From Vandiemenella viatica (lineage: Eukaryota; Arthropoda; Insecta; Orthoptera; Morabidae), in assembly GCA_031002005.1 (NCBI GenBank), contig JARYHS010009186.1, positions 182,802,437 to 182,866,436 on the forward strand: a DNA stretch of 64,000 bases, in the 5' to 3' direction. Of the stretch, positions 47,480-57,838 are shown one piece after another. The position numbers and the translations under genes were made by a program. A model generated the notes under the pieces. It was given only the letters and a program-made list of their open reading frames with translations. It made no database searches and was not told the DNA's origin. How positions within the stretch are numbered: position 1 is the first letter of the stretch; the number at the start of each line of letters is the position of its first letter.

Positions 47480-47700
47480 GCCGGCCTCGGTAGCGTAGGG
47501 GCTAGAGTGCTAGCTCCGCGTGCCGAAGGCCGCCGGTTCGAGTCCGGCCGACGAGGGCATGGGAGTTTAAGTATTGTGTTTGTAAAATGTCTTGTCCGTG
47601 TTGTAGTGTCCATGTGTTAATACTTGATAGCAACAAATCACATTGAGCTGGCTGTATGGCCCAGTAGCCGAATGGCATTAAAAAAAAAAAAAAAAAAAAA
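47480..47700 (+). repeat. Full-length tRNA-derived SINE, E type
   Basis: A head with A-box-like TAGCGTAGGGG and a canonical B box GGTTCGAGTCC is followed by a ~130-bp body ending 'ggctgtatggcccagtagccgaatggcatt' and a poly(A) tail. A perfect 10-bp duplication, GGTAGGCCAT (47470-47479 and 47701-47710), marks retroposition. Relatives lie at 8085-8311 and 53598-53812. Confidence 0.9.
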
Positions 47701-47750
47701 GGTAGGCCATACAGCGTAACGCGTGACAAACATGGTGACATCATCGATTT

Positions 47751-47881
47751 AGCCTTCTCGGGAGACTAGCCGAGTAAACAAGGTGCTTCAACACTTCACC
47801 AGACGATGGCGACGGAGCCTGAGATCGCCGAAATATCGTGTGGAAGCACCTTGTTTACTCGGCTAGTCTCCCGAGAAGGCT
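47751..47881. repeat. Perfect 39-bp inverted repeat with nested hairpin
   Basis: 47751-47789 (AGCCTTCTCGGGAGACTAGC and on) is the exact complement of 47843-47881. The 53-base loop forms its own stem, CGAT-GGCGA with TCGCC-gaaat-ATCG. It has the order CAGACGA, stem, GAAA, close to a hammerhead core but with A in place of the invariant U. An RNA from either strand would form a long near-continuous hairpin. It may be a fold of a Penelope-like or other retroelement end duplicated in inverse orientation. Confidence 0.85.
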
Positions 47882-48663
47882 ACATAGATTCTCAACGCCG
47901 AAAAAGATTTCGTTCCTATATGATGACATCATGACCAAACTGGAACATTAGTACAGTTGATAAAGCTGCGTGACCAAAACTTTGACAATAAGTACATTGG
48001 TCCGGCCTGTTTTCTGTAGAAACAAGGTTTTTGAGGAAAGGAACATGGATGAGACTGATCAGACTTTATGTAAGAGCAATAACTTGTGTTCTCATCGCAT
48101 TAAATACTTCAACTAAACCACAAACAGAAATTATAGAAAATCTTCTTCATTTTTATTAGTCAACACTTAGTCAGTACAAAATTCATACATTGGTCTTTTC
48201 TTCAAATTAGTACTTCTTATTCAGTACTGTCCGTCCAGTCCGGTCCGCTTGTGCTTTGAAATACAACTTGGAAATGACGTTCTAACCGTGCTAAATTCGC
48301 AGGTTGACAACATATTCTTCTTTTCTCTCTCTCTTCAGCCCACCTCTTCCAGTGGTACCAACTCAATATTATTACCAAACGTTATAGAACTAAAACTGAT
48401 ACAAACTATTCTATAAAGCACTTGATAGCCTCTAAGTCATTTCACATTCTTAGATTAATACTATTTTATTTCTTTTCTCCTCTCACAAGGATAAGTGTAA
48501 AGCATATTCGCAAAGAACAAATTTTCCATTTTTGGGTTCAGTGAATTTCTCATTTCGTTTCACTGTTCCTTCGAGTTGTAACTTGAAATAATTATTTTCC
48601 TCCTGTTATCTCTGTTCTGTAGGATAACGGTTTCACTATACAATTGGGATATGCCTATATATA
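47882..48663. other. Spacer, no feature seen
   Basis: Just after the hairpin lies 'tctcaacgccgaaaaagatttcgttc', likely part of the same element. No further signal up to the mariner end. Confidence 0.35.
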
Positions 48664-48665
48664 TA

Positions 48666-49798
48666 AGGCTGATTCAAAAAGTAACGAGCTGGAGGCTTAG
48701 GAACAGAAACCAGTAGATACCTGTATTTCAGAAACATTGGCCCTGGCTGTTGAGGTACTTTCACCACTGCGACACAAGGCGGTGAATGGCTGTCTCGTAA
48801 AATTCCTGGGGCTGCGATGTGAATCTTTTCCGCACGTACTGCTTGACTTCGTCGTCAGAGTTGAATCGTTTTCCACTCAGAACCTTCTTTACGGGACCAA
48901 AAATGGCGTAACCGCTGAGAGAGCGGTCTGGACTGCATGGAGGGTGACCGAGAACTTCCAACTTTAATTTCTGCTGATCGCTTGGCAAAAGGTGATCAAG
49001 GTTTGCGTGTATCGCTGGGCATTCACTGTTGTCCCGTGCTGCAGGAAGTCTATCAGAAGGGGGCCGTCTTGGTCAAAGAATAACGTCAGCATAAACTTTC
49101 CTGCACTTGTGTGGATGGCAGTTTGTTGGTGGTGGTAACCCTCGATTTTTCCCCTGGAGACTTTGTCGTTTCGATTCTGGTTCGAAGTGATGACATCAAG
49201 ACTCATCTCCAGCCACCACTCGTGGCAGGAACTCTTTACCTTCCCTGGCATAGCGCTGCAGATGATCAAGACAGTGGGCCATTTGACATGCTTCCAGCTA
49301 TGAGTGTGAAGAGTGGGGGTCACCCATTACACCATTTGTGAAAGTTCAGTCTTTCCGTCATGATGGTGTGAACACTTCCGACGCTCAATCCGACCTCGGT
49401 GACTACGGCTTCCACTGTAACTCGGCAATCCTGGGTAACTATTTTATCAACCATCTGGACGATGTCATCGGTATTGCAGTGTGTTGTTGCAGACAATGCA
49501 TCATCAGCAAACGACACTCTCCCTAACATGAAGTGCTTGTGACATTCCTGCAAGCGACTTTGTTCTTCTTTTGACGCCTCCATTTCACTGCTTACAACAC
49601 GAATGAGCGCTGGACGACTGACGAATGTTTCTGCTTGCTTTGTAGTCACGTGACTTGCATTCGTGACACGATAGAGGCGAACATATTGAATTCCGCGCTC
49701 TTGTCGGAAACTCTCTTTGTTACTGACGCAACGATATTACCATTGTGTCACCAGTTTTCACATTCTAGACTCCAGCTCGTTTCTGTCTGAAGATTACT
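48666..49798 (-). mobile_element. Decayed mariner-like element, 1133 bp
   Basis: Inverted ends share AACGAGCTGGAG about 20 bp in (left AGGCTGATTCAAAAAGTAAC, right complement AGTAATCTTCAGACAGAAAC) and are flanked by TA. The body holds one transposase in three frame-shifted pieces on the minus strand. Confidence 0.75.
48761..49649 (-). pseudogene. Mariner transposase pseudogene
   Basis: Three minus-strand blocks in different frames. 49649-49320 carries the second helix-turn-helix (QDCRVTVEAVVTEVGLSVGS, then VHTIMTERLNFHK). 49323-48964 spans the remains of the catalytic core (FFDQDGPLLIDFLQHGTTVN, TLITFCQAISRN). 48988-48761 is the C-terminal end with the third-Asp region (LGHPPCSPDRSLSGYAIFG) and DEVKQYVRKRFTSQPQEFYE. 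The HDNARPH block with the second Asp is missing, and the third site reads SGY instead of SDY. The element is dead. Confidence 0.78.
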
Positions 49799-50044
49799 TA
49801 TATAGATATCAGCTTTATAGGTCGTCATAATTGATGTTATTAGAGGCGGTTAATGCTTGAGCGTTAGCACTCACCCACCAGGCTCAGAAACTTTGAAAAG
49901 TATCATCTATCAACCCGATCGTCGAAGAGCTTGTTGCTGTTAGAAGCGAGAATATATAAAACCATAAAGAAATACTAAAAGAAAATATAATGAAGAATCA
50001 ACGTAATATCGTAATGACACATGTATAGCAAACAAAAACACAAC
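49799..50044. other. Spacer, no feature seen
   Basis: About 250 bp of AT-rich DNA between the mariner relic and a SINE. Confidence 0.35.
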
Positions 50045-50050
50045 GTAAAC

Positions 50051-50288
50051 ACCGAGCGTGGTTGGTGAACGGTTTACGTTCTGGTCTCTCATTCGGGAGG
50101 ACGCGGGTTCGAATCCCCATTCGGGCATCCAGATTTGGGTTTCCATGGTTTCCCAAAATCACTCCAGGCGAATGCCGGGATGCTTCCATCAAATATGCCA
50201 TGGCCGAATTCCTTCCCGTTCCTTATTCCGTCCTCTAATGACCTTAGCTGTCGACGAGGAGTAAAGCCATAAGTAAAAGAAAAAAAAA
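50051..50288 (+). repeat. Full-length tRNA-derived SINE, B type
   Basis: Head 'accgagcgtggttggtgaacgg', B box GGTTCGAATCC and the same body as type A, but a different 3' end, 'tctaatgaccttagctgtcgacgaggagtaaagccataag', then an A-rich tail. The 6-bp duplication GTAAAC is at 50045-50050 and 50289-50294. Confidence 0.85.
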
Positions 50289-50294
50289 GTAAAC

Positions 50295-50635
50295 GGCAAA
50301 TATAACTTAATGAAAAAAATCACCCTCTTTCTTATTTTTAAAGTCTCACGACTCTACTGTCCAATTTAAACAACTAAATACCTAAATATGGCCTAACAGG
50401 ATGATAGTACTGACAGAAAAATTGTACAGTTGAATCGTAGTTTGATTCCACGTTTTTTAGTCGTTAAGTTAGGCCATATGTTTTTAAATAAAGTGACGTA
50501 TTTAATTTAAAATGAAAGCTTCAAAAAGCAAACTTGTTGAAAGCTGAGAGACTAAGGTCTTATAATTACATGTCGTCGTCTTTGTGATAACGCCAACAGT
50601 GACGAATGGAGTGAGCCAAAGAAATTATCTCATTA
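50295..50635. other. AT-rich spacer, no feature seen
   Basis: No supported feature. Confidence 0.35.
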
Positions 50636-51391
50636 CTAGCTGGTACCCACGACTTCGTTCGTGTTTGTAAAGAATTTGGATTGACTTCTACCGACATCTA
50701 ACCACTATAGTGCACGATGGGAGACTCGATGCCATTACCACACACAAACGCCAGTCATCTGCGCTATGTAGTTCAGGCAGCAAAGTAAAATATACGGACA
50801 CACATGTCTTTGGTAGAAATACGAAAATATCCTTGATCGACCAATTTCAACCACCAAATCTCCCACACTCTCACAGTTACCGAAATTCTGCCAACGTTGT
50901 GATCGATGGGCGACTCTGTACTACTACCACACACAAACACCAGTGATCTGCGCTAGATAGTTTTGGTTGAAAAGTGATACACCATGAAACATACGTTTTT
51001 GGTAGAAATATGAAAGTGCCGTAGGTCGACCACTTTCAACCACCATATCTACCACACCACCATAGCTACCGACATCTAACCACCATAGTACACGATAGGA
51101 GACACGATATCACTACTACACATAAACAACATTGGTCTATGTAGTTGTGGCAGCAGAGTGACATATACGGAGACACATGTCTTTGGTCGAAAATCGAAAA
51201 TGCTCTGCATCGACCACTATTAACCATCATATTTCCCACATCCCCACAGCTATCGACATTCGGCCAACGTTGTGCTTGACAGGAAACTCCATGCTACTTC
51301 CACCCACAAAGACCAGTGATCTGTGCTATTTAGTGGTGGCTGAAAAGTGAAATATAGGAAAACACACCTCTATTTTTATCTGTATATAAGA
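50636..51391 (-). mobile_element. Helitron-like element with tandem-repeat body, 756 bp
   Basis: On the minus strand the 3' end reads CACGA-acgaag-TCGTG hairpin, then 'ggtaccag' and CTAG followed by T. The 5' end is TCTTATATACAGATAAAAAT directly after an A, at 51391. Nearly the whole interior is a tandem array of ~185-bp units. No coding capacity. Confidence 0.6.
50688..51350 (+). repeat. ~185-bp tandem repeat with alternating unit types
   Basis: Four units start near 50688, 50876, 51065 and 51248. Landmarks are CTACCGACATCTAACCAC, 'cacgatgggagac', 'accacacacaaacgccagt' and 'acatgtctttggtagaaat'. Units 1 and 3 share 'catctaaccacyatagt', while units 2 and 4 share 'ttcggccaacgttgtg'-type sequence. 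The ancestral unit was therefore probably a ~375-bp dimer. Confidence 0.75.
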
Positions 51392-51809
51392 TTTAACCAC
51401 ACGGTTAATTTAGTTTAGTTGCGATGGTGCACATGTTCGTGTGGAAATTTCCGTACACACCCTTTGTTGCATCTGCCTACGTTTCCGTTTTGATTTTGAT
51501 GAAAATTTTCCACTTAAATTAGTTTACTGATTTCTAAATTTTTATGTAAAATTTTATATAACAACTCTCTTAGTAAATACCAAAACCATTGTAATGTACA
51601 GTATCTGTGATGTATTTATTAAATGGTTTCTGAAGTCTAATGTCACTTCTAATTATAAAAAATAAACTTGTGACTCTAAATGCTTAAAAACTCAAAATTC
51701 CCAAATCAATCAAGTAGTTGAATGTAAAGACTAAACCAAGTGCGATACAACTCACTGCCAAAAGTTTGCAGTGCTAAGTTGACTAGCGTTCATTAACGCC
51801 CCCTGCATG
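51392..51809. other. AT-rich spacer, no feature seen
   Basis: No supported feature before the mariner end. Confidence 0.35.
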
Positions 51810-51811
51810 TA

Positions 51812-53150
51812 CGAGGCGTGTTTTTTTAAGTAAGTACCGTTTTGTCACAAAATGGCTGCAGCGCTACGGTCGGCGTTCCGCGCATGCGCACTGGGTACCT
51901 GCATCTCTTGCCTACGCACTGACGCCATTACAGTCTAATTCTTCTTTGTTTACGTTGTTCACTGAGTGTTTAAGATGCCTCCGATAATCGTGAGTCCCGC
52001 CGACTGTGAAGTACGGGCTGTTATAAGATTTCTTTGTGCTAAAGGCCTAAAACCGATCGATATTTATCGTAAGATCTGTGCAGTTTACGGACAAGACATT
52101 ATGAGTGATGGAATAGTGAGAAAGTGGGTGAGAGCATTTAAAGATGGCCACACAAATGTGTATGATTAACAACGGAGTGGGCGTCTTTCGGTCGTTAGTG
52201 AAAGTTTGATGCAGAAAGTGGACAATAATGTGAGAGAAAACAGACGCTTTACGATTTCCTCCTTGTGTGATGACTTTCCTAATGTTTCTCGTAGTGTTTT
52301 GCATGGCATTGTGACCGAGCACTTGAATTACCGAAAATTAAAATTGTGCTCACGTTGGGTACCGAAAATGTTAACGGATGGGCACAAAACCAAACGTTTA
52401 GGCAGTGTATTGACTTTGCTTGAGCGGTACCACAACGAAGGTGATGATTTCTTAAGCCAAATTGTTACGGGCGATGAGACATGGGTGGCCTACGTCACAC
52501 CTGAATCAAAGCAACAGTCCATGGAATGGCGGCATTCAGATTCACCCAAAAAAGTGAAGTTCAAGCAAACGATTTCTGCCCGGAAAATCATGTGCACAGT
52601 TTTTTGGGACAGAAATGAAGTATTGCTTGTGGAATTTCTGCCTCGTAATGAGATAATCAATGCAGCAGCTAATTGTGACACATTGAACAATCTGCGCCGT
52701 TCAATCCAGAACAAATGACGTGGCAAGTTTTGCAAGGGCATCGTTTTGCTGCATGGCAATGCCCGTCCACATGTGGTTAATCAGACCAAAGATCTCATCA
52801 CATATTTTCGATGGGAAACTCTAGATCATCCTCCGTACAGCCCTGATCTGGAGCCCAGTGACTACCATCTGTTCCTGCACTTGAAGAAACACCTGGGCGG
52901 TCAGCGTCTTGAAGACGATAACGAAGTCAAAACAGTTGTGATGCAGTGGTTAACAAGTCAGTCGGCAGACTTCTATGAGGAGGGCTTTCAAAAACTGGTA
53001 CTACGTTATAACAAGTGCCTCAATATTGAAGGGAATTATGTAGAAAAGTATAGTAAGGTACAGGCTTTCATGTAAAAATAAAATTATTGATATATATTTG
53101 CACGTCTTTTTTTTATTTCAAAACGGTACTCACTTAAAAAACATGCCTCG
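51812..53150 (+). mobile_element. Full-length mariner element, 1339 bp, inactivated
   Basis: Inverted ends CGAGGCGTGTTTTTTTAAGT and, on the right, CGAGGCATGTTTTTTAAGTG continue to 'gagtaccgttttg' (about 32 bp, few mismatches). They are flanked by TA at 51810-51811 and 53151-53152. A single transposase frame fills the body. This is the best preserved DNA transposon in the window. Confidence 0.92.
51975..53075 (+). pseudogene. Mariner (DD34D) transposase, two nonsense codons, catalytic Asp lost
   Basis: Mariner transposases excise and reinsert the element at TA. The frame runs from ATG at 51975 for 366 codons without a frameshift, close to the family's usual ~345-360. The N-terminal helix-turn-helix domain (RAVIRFLCAKGLKPIDIYRK) is followed by the second one (RRFTISSLCDDFPNVSRSVL). 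The catalytic core has Asp167 in VTGDETWVAY and Asp296 in YSPDLEPSDYHLF. The second catalytic position is Gly261 (LLHGNARPH; the family has HDNARPH). The 34-residue spacing between positions 261 and 296 marks DD34D mariner. In-frame stops are TAA at 52167 and TGA at 52716, the latter probably an Arg CGA changed by CpG decay. An upstream in-frame GTG at 51966 exists, but the ATG fits the family start. Confidence 0.92.
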
Positions 53151-53152
53151 TA

Positions 53153-53597
53153 TATAACAATGTTTCAGTACAACTCAATTGAACAACGGTATGAAAGAAA
53201 AGACTTCTAGAGCAGGCCATTAAGATACGGTGACAAATTGTACGCCATTGCACCTCTATTCTGCTGTGGAGGGCAGTGGATGTTGTGGCTCCACCGTCTG
53301 TCGATAAAGCGATCATTACAGATGGATGAAGATTAATGGTAAAGGAACCAAATGAAATAACCGATAGCCTTTTATTACGGAGGCGTGAGGGGCCGGTTCA
53401 ATGGCTGAGAAACCACACCCCTCAGTGCCCTACGTGTGCTGTGAAATGCAATAGTTCTTACGAATCTGTAGGAGCTGTAAAAATAAGTAAAAATAAGTTG
53501 AGATTGGTTTAAATCTTGGAAAAGCAATGTTATTACTGCGTTCTTTCTTGATCCTTAAATATGCTGCATTCTCTCGATGCGCACATATATTTTTAAT
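53153..53597. other. Spacer, no feature seen
   Basis: No supported feature. Confidence 0.35.
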
Positions 53598-53812
53598 TTT
53601 TTTATTACTTTTATCTACGAGGTCATATTGTCAGCTCTAGTATTGCAGTTATTTCTACTTTTACTTGCTGAATTTCCATAGTATATTTGTTCCACAAAAC
53701 GGGGTGAAACACTTAATTTAAATCACCCATTCCACGGGCCGAACTCAAACCGACGACCACTGATACGCCAAGAAAACGCTCTATCCCGACGATACCGAGG
53801 TTGGTGCCCATG
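53598..53812 (-). repeat. E-type SINE, diverged
   Basis: The minus-strand head 'acctcggtatcgtcgggatagagcg' and B-box relic GGTTTGAGTTCGG are followed by a body whose 3' end 'gagctgacaatatgacctcgtagataaaag' aligns with the end of the 47480 copy. Confidence 0.6.
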
Positions 53813-54404
53813 CATCTCACATATCTACGAACAGCTGTTTAAGGCACCGTTATTTTAGCGACCTATATACCGTATGCAGTTTGGGATAAACCAACTTTTG
53901 GGTTGATAACACCAGAGGATTAAAGACCCATCTTCACATCGAAAATAAATTTCCTGGGGTACAAATCGGTATTAATAATTTATCAACTTTAAAAAAAAAT
54001 ATAAAAAAATAGTACAGTTTTTGGCTCAGAAATTGATCTGCAGAATTTTTTCAGCGTAAGAAAAGGGTCAAAAATAATTTAAATACCCTTTTAGTAGAAA
54101 TTTCTGCTTTAAATTGAATTATTCCAGTGATTGATCATATTCAACATAGATTCTGGAATATAGAGTCAGGTCATTAGTGCTTGAATAATTTACTTGTTTA
54201 ATTAGTTTAGTTGCATTGAGTCAAGAAAAGCAACGTTCTCATACAGCTTTTTGGTTCAAATTCGGCCTCCTATTTGATGCAGTGGTTCATTGTAACTGTA
54301 TGAAATATTGTCGCTTAGTATTTTCTTTTCCTTTTAAAAACAAATGTTTTCAACAGATTTTAGCAAATAAATCATGAACATAACTGGTCATACAGAATTC
54401 GTTT
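53813..54404. other. AT-rich spacer, no feature seen
   Basis: No supported feature. Confidence 0.35.
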
Positions 54405-54545
54405 TTAATGGTTTCCCTTTATATATGGACACGAACGATCAATGGGTTCTCTGAAAGGTCATGGCAAAATTCCTTCTAGTTCCTTGCATTAATTTCGTTC
54501 CCACCTCTAATAACCACTATATTAATGCGGCGTAAAACCATAAAA
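54405..54545 (+). repeat. B-type SINE 3' fragment
   Basis: Body and end only: 'atggtttccctttatat', 'aaaggtcatggcaaaattccttctagttccttgc', 'cacctctaataaccactatattaatgcggcgtaaaaccataa'. Confidence 0.6.
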
Positions 54546-56055
54546 AATGAAGAGGTTATATTGTATGCGCTTAAATACCAATAATAGATATATAAAGAAT
54601 GTTAAACAGCCTAACCATTCTTTGGCAGAAAGTAATTCTATTTGTTAGTTTTTGCTCCAAAATTATTTCCGATCGTGAGAGCGCGTTGCTAATAGAGACA
54701 GTCTCGAAAAGACAGCTGTCGACCAATGGCAGGTAAATCTGTTGGAAGAATTCTATGTTAATTTGTTGTAAGTTAGTGACTCCAAGTATTTTTAATCGCC
54801 GAAATGACCAGAATATTTGCGAGTAAAATGTTAGTTAAGAGATTCGTTGGAGCAATACTAAATAGTTGAAGTCAAAGCTTATTTTTTAAATTGAAAAAAA
54901 TTCTAGACTGGTCTGGGAGGCACGATAAATTATGTTCCATCGCACATAAAATCACGTAACTGAAACTATCAAAATCAGGTGCGATTAAAGGCACGTGAAC
55001 AGTGTCATTTTGCCGAGAATCTTTGCATTCTGGATATTCCTAAAACATTTCCACATCATATACGTAACAACATCAAGCTGTTAATACAATGTTACGAGAT
55101 ACAAACAGAAATACATGTGATAATCACACACATTAAGAGAAACATGCGGTCTCTTTTACGTGGCTTTTTATCCTGTTTCGCTTCTAACAGGCGTGTATCA
55201 TTTCTTTGTTTGCTGTTATGAAATGGCTCCGCTCTGCAGAAGAGCCCCATTTTTGTGAATACATTTTCCCTTTCCTACTCTGCAACATAATTGTCGGGCT
55301 TAAAAGCGCGCTTTCTAAAGACGTCATCGCACTGCAAGATTTGTAAACACGTAGCAGATTGCCAAAAGCAGTGTTCATACTTCGCACATAGTTTCCAGCT
55401 TGCGTTTCTTCCCACAATATTCATCTAAAGACACACAAGAGGGGAGGGCAATGTTTGAAAAATAAATTAATTGAATTTTATTTTTAATAAATGGCGCGAT
55501 TAACATTGTTTACCGATTGACATGAATTATTATTATTATTTTTAATAAGTGAGGGAAATCGAAATATACTTTTTGTTAGACAAGTGCAACAAATTATTGT
55601 AGGAATGAAATGTCGCTTCGACGTGTTATTGACAGAATCATCACTGTATATATAAATGTCTAAGCGTTCTTTTCGTGGGTTTTCTTTGTCCAAGCCAATA
55701 ACCACTGAACCGATATGCATGGATTTTTAACATTTTAAATGCTTATATTCTATCTTGTGATCCTACGTAAACTGAGCAAAAAAAAAAATGGTTATCTGCT
55801 CGTTAAATTAACAAATAAGCGCCAAATATCACACTACACAAAGATGAAACACTTCCTTCATAACCGAAAAAGACACGTGCAAAGATCATAATACATCAAA
55901 GATGAACACAGGAGACTATGAAAAAGTGATTGTTCTCTACCTTTCATTAGTTATTTAATAACATGGCATTGGTGAAGACAATTTTAATTTTTAATAACCG
56001 AACTCAGCTGCGAGAAATAGCAAAGACACCAGTAATACGACACTCCTGACGGCAA
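54546..56055. other. AT-rich stretch, possible transposon fragment
   Basis: Around 55640-55735 'tgtatatataaatgtctaagcg' followed by 'caataaccactgaaccgatatgcatgg' resembles the first ~100 bp of Helitron-like or RTE-like elements seen elsewhere here, but the end is not clear. A 77-codon minus frame at 55184-55417 has no recognisable motif. Confidence 0.35.
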
Positions 56056-56522
56056 TCTATATATATAAAGATGAATGTATGTTTGTTTGTTTGTTCTTTA
56101 AACAAATCCACAGTTTTGATATGATCTCGATGAAACTTTGCTTACTTATCCTTTGAAACAAGGAGGAAAATACTGTCTACATTTGGTTGAAAAATTATCT
56201 GTATAAATAATACATGTTATCTCATAATTTCGAAATATTACTGAACGGCGATAGACAGACGCGTTGGATATGGACGACGTCGTGGTCTCCGGTTCAAATC
56301 ACCGTGGAGGCTAAGATTTTTAAAAATTGCTTTTGTTCGTAAGAGTCACGCCTGGGCCGGAGGTTATTCGGATTGAATGTTAAACGGTACTTATCACAAA
56401 GTTAGGGGTGCAATGCGAGGCAAATCGTAGGTAGTCTTGCAATGCTGTAGGTGTACACTTTTATACGTTATATTGGTCCCTCAGGGGTGATTCGCAGTCA
56501 TTATTTGTGTAACATGCAGTAA
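56056..56522 (+). mobile_element. Helitron-like head, first copy of a tandem pair
   Basis: Starts TCTATATATATAAAGATGAA directly after an A. It continues with a (GTTT)n run, 'ctcgatgaaactttgcttacttatcctttgaaacaagga', 'atacatgtt', 'agacgcgttggatat', a tRNA-like B box (GGTTCAAATCACCG) and 'gggccggaggttattcggattgaatgttaaac'. It lacks an ~80-bp piece (with the A-box half) present in the second copy and has no CTRR end of its own. Confidence 0.5.
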
Positions 56523-57838
56523 TCTATATATATATATATAAAGATGAATGTATGTATGTTTGTTTGTTTGTTGGTTTGTTTGTTCTTCATAGAAATCCAC
56601 AGTTATCAACAGATCTCGATGAAACTTTACACACTTATCCTTTGAAACAAGGAGAAAAATACTGTCTACATTTGGTTGAAAAATTATTTGTATAAATAAT
56701 ACATGTTGTTTTATAATTTCGAAAAATTGCTGAACGGTGATAGACGGACGCGTTGGATATCGAGGTCTCTGTACTGTATTTCGGTGTAGCGGCCAAGTAG
56801 CTAATTGGTTAAAGCGCTTGCTTACTAGTGGTTGGGTTTTCGTCTCCGGTTCAAATCTTCGTGGGGGCTAAGATTTTTAAAAATTGTCTTCTATTGTAAG
56901 AGTCACGCCTGGGCCGGAGGTTATTCGGATTGAATGTTAAACTGTAGATATCACAAAGTCAGGGGTGCAATGCGAGCAAATCGAAGGTAGTCTTGCAGTA
57001 CTGTAGGTGTGCACTTTTTTACGTTATATTGATCCCTCAGTGGTGATTCGCAGTCAGAGTGTGTGTGTGATCTGCAGTAATAATACTATAAATGCGGAAG
57101 TAAGTCTGTGTTTTGTTACGTTTTGACAACTAAATGCCTATACCGATATTGACGGAATTTGACAAAAAAATCTGTAGGGAGAGCACAGAACATTTTTTTT
57201 TCCCGGTATGATTAACAGTTGTAGTCACGAAATTTTGAGAACTTACCAATTGGTGACAGAGATACGCATGTTTGTGTTAGTTTGTAATCTAACGTCGCTT
57301 GCTCAAGCTTTGCTTCTCGCGCATTATGGTAGTGTATAATTTGTTAATAAATTTCGTTTAGAGAAAAAAACGTATTATTTAGTATAGATGTCAATTTTTT
57401 CTGTCCTTTTGCTTTGTGTCTGCTTAAATGTTTCTGGCACCAGTTTATTTTGCCTTATTTTTTTACATGCCTTGTGGGTGTAAACTGGACTAACTTGTAG
57501 CTCTAGCAGAGCACGAGCAGCTAAAGTTATTAGAACCCAAGAATCAGATGTTTATACTGAAGAAAGAAGAAAAGTCCAAGCTGAAATAAAGCTGTCATAC
57601 GTTAACACCCCCCCCCCCCCAATCCACTCACATTCGTTTTTTTTCTGTTTTTAAATATGTTGGAAACTGATTCTCTTCAAGAGACAGGTTCTATCGTAGA
57701 TATAGTGATGGCTTTCCGATCATATTATGCCGGCTCGGTGTTATTTGGGACTAACCCTTCACTATCAACAATTTTCTCTATTCAATTCTGGCAAAGAAAT
57801 TCTTATTCCACGCGTACGAAGTAGCGTGTATCAGCTAG
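56523..57838 (+). mobile_element. Helitron-like element, second copy with 3' end
   Basis: A new TCTATATATA start follows the first copy directly. The sequence repeats the first copy closely to about 57085, then changes to a third Helitron-type head ('aatactataaatgcggaagtaagtctg', related to 19001). It finally reaches a 3' end: CACGC-gtacgaagta-GCGTG hairpin (57809-57828), 'tatcag', CTAG (57835-57838), followed by T. A 13-C run lies at 57608-57620. No Rep/helicase coding sequence. The unit may be a composite in which only the last head and the 3' end belong together. Confidence 0.5.
56770..56860 (+). repeat. tRNA-like segment inside Helitron-like DNA
   Basis: The A-box-like TAGCTAATTGG and B box GGTTCAAATC are about 45 bp apart, as in a tRNA gene. 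The acceptor and anticodon stems do not close well, so it is a SINE head or tRNA relic and not a working tRNA gene. The first copy keeps only the B-box half. Confidence 0.5.

Noticed and set aside
47480..47552. Possible tRNA gene (good B box)
   Set aside because: It is the head of a SINE: it continues into a body with poly(A) and a 10-bp target duplication, and the acceptor stem does not close as in a functional tRNA.
50688..51350. CRISPR-like array
   Set aside because: Units are ~185 bp with no spacer/repeat alternation; it is a tandem repeat within a Helitron-like element in a eukaryotic genome.
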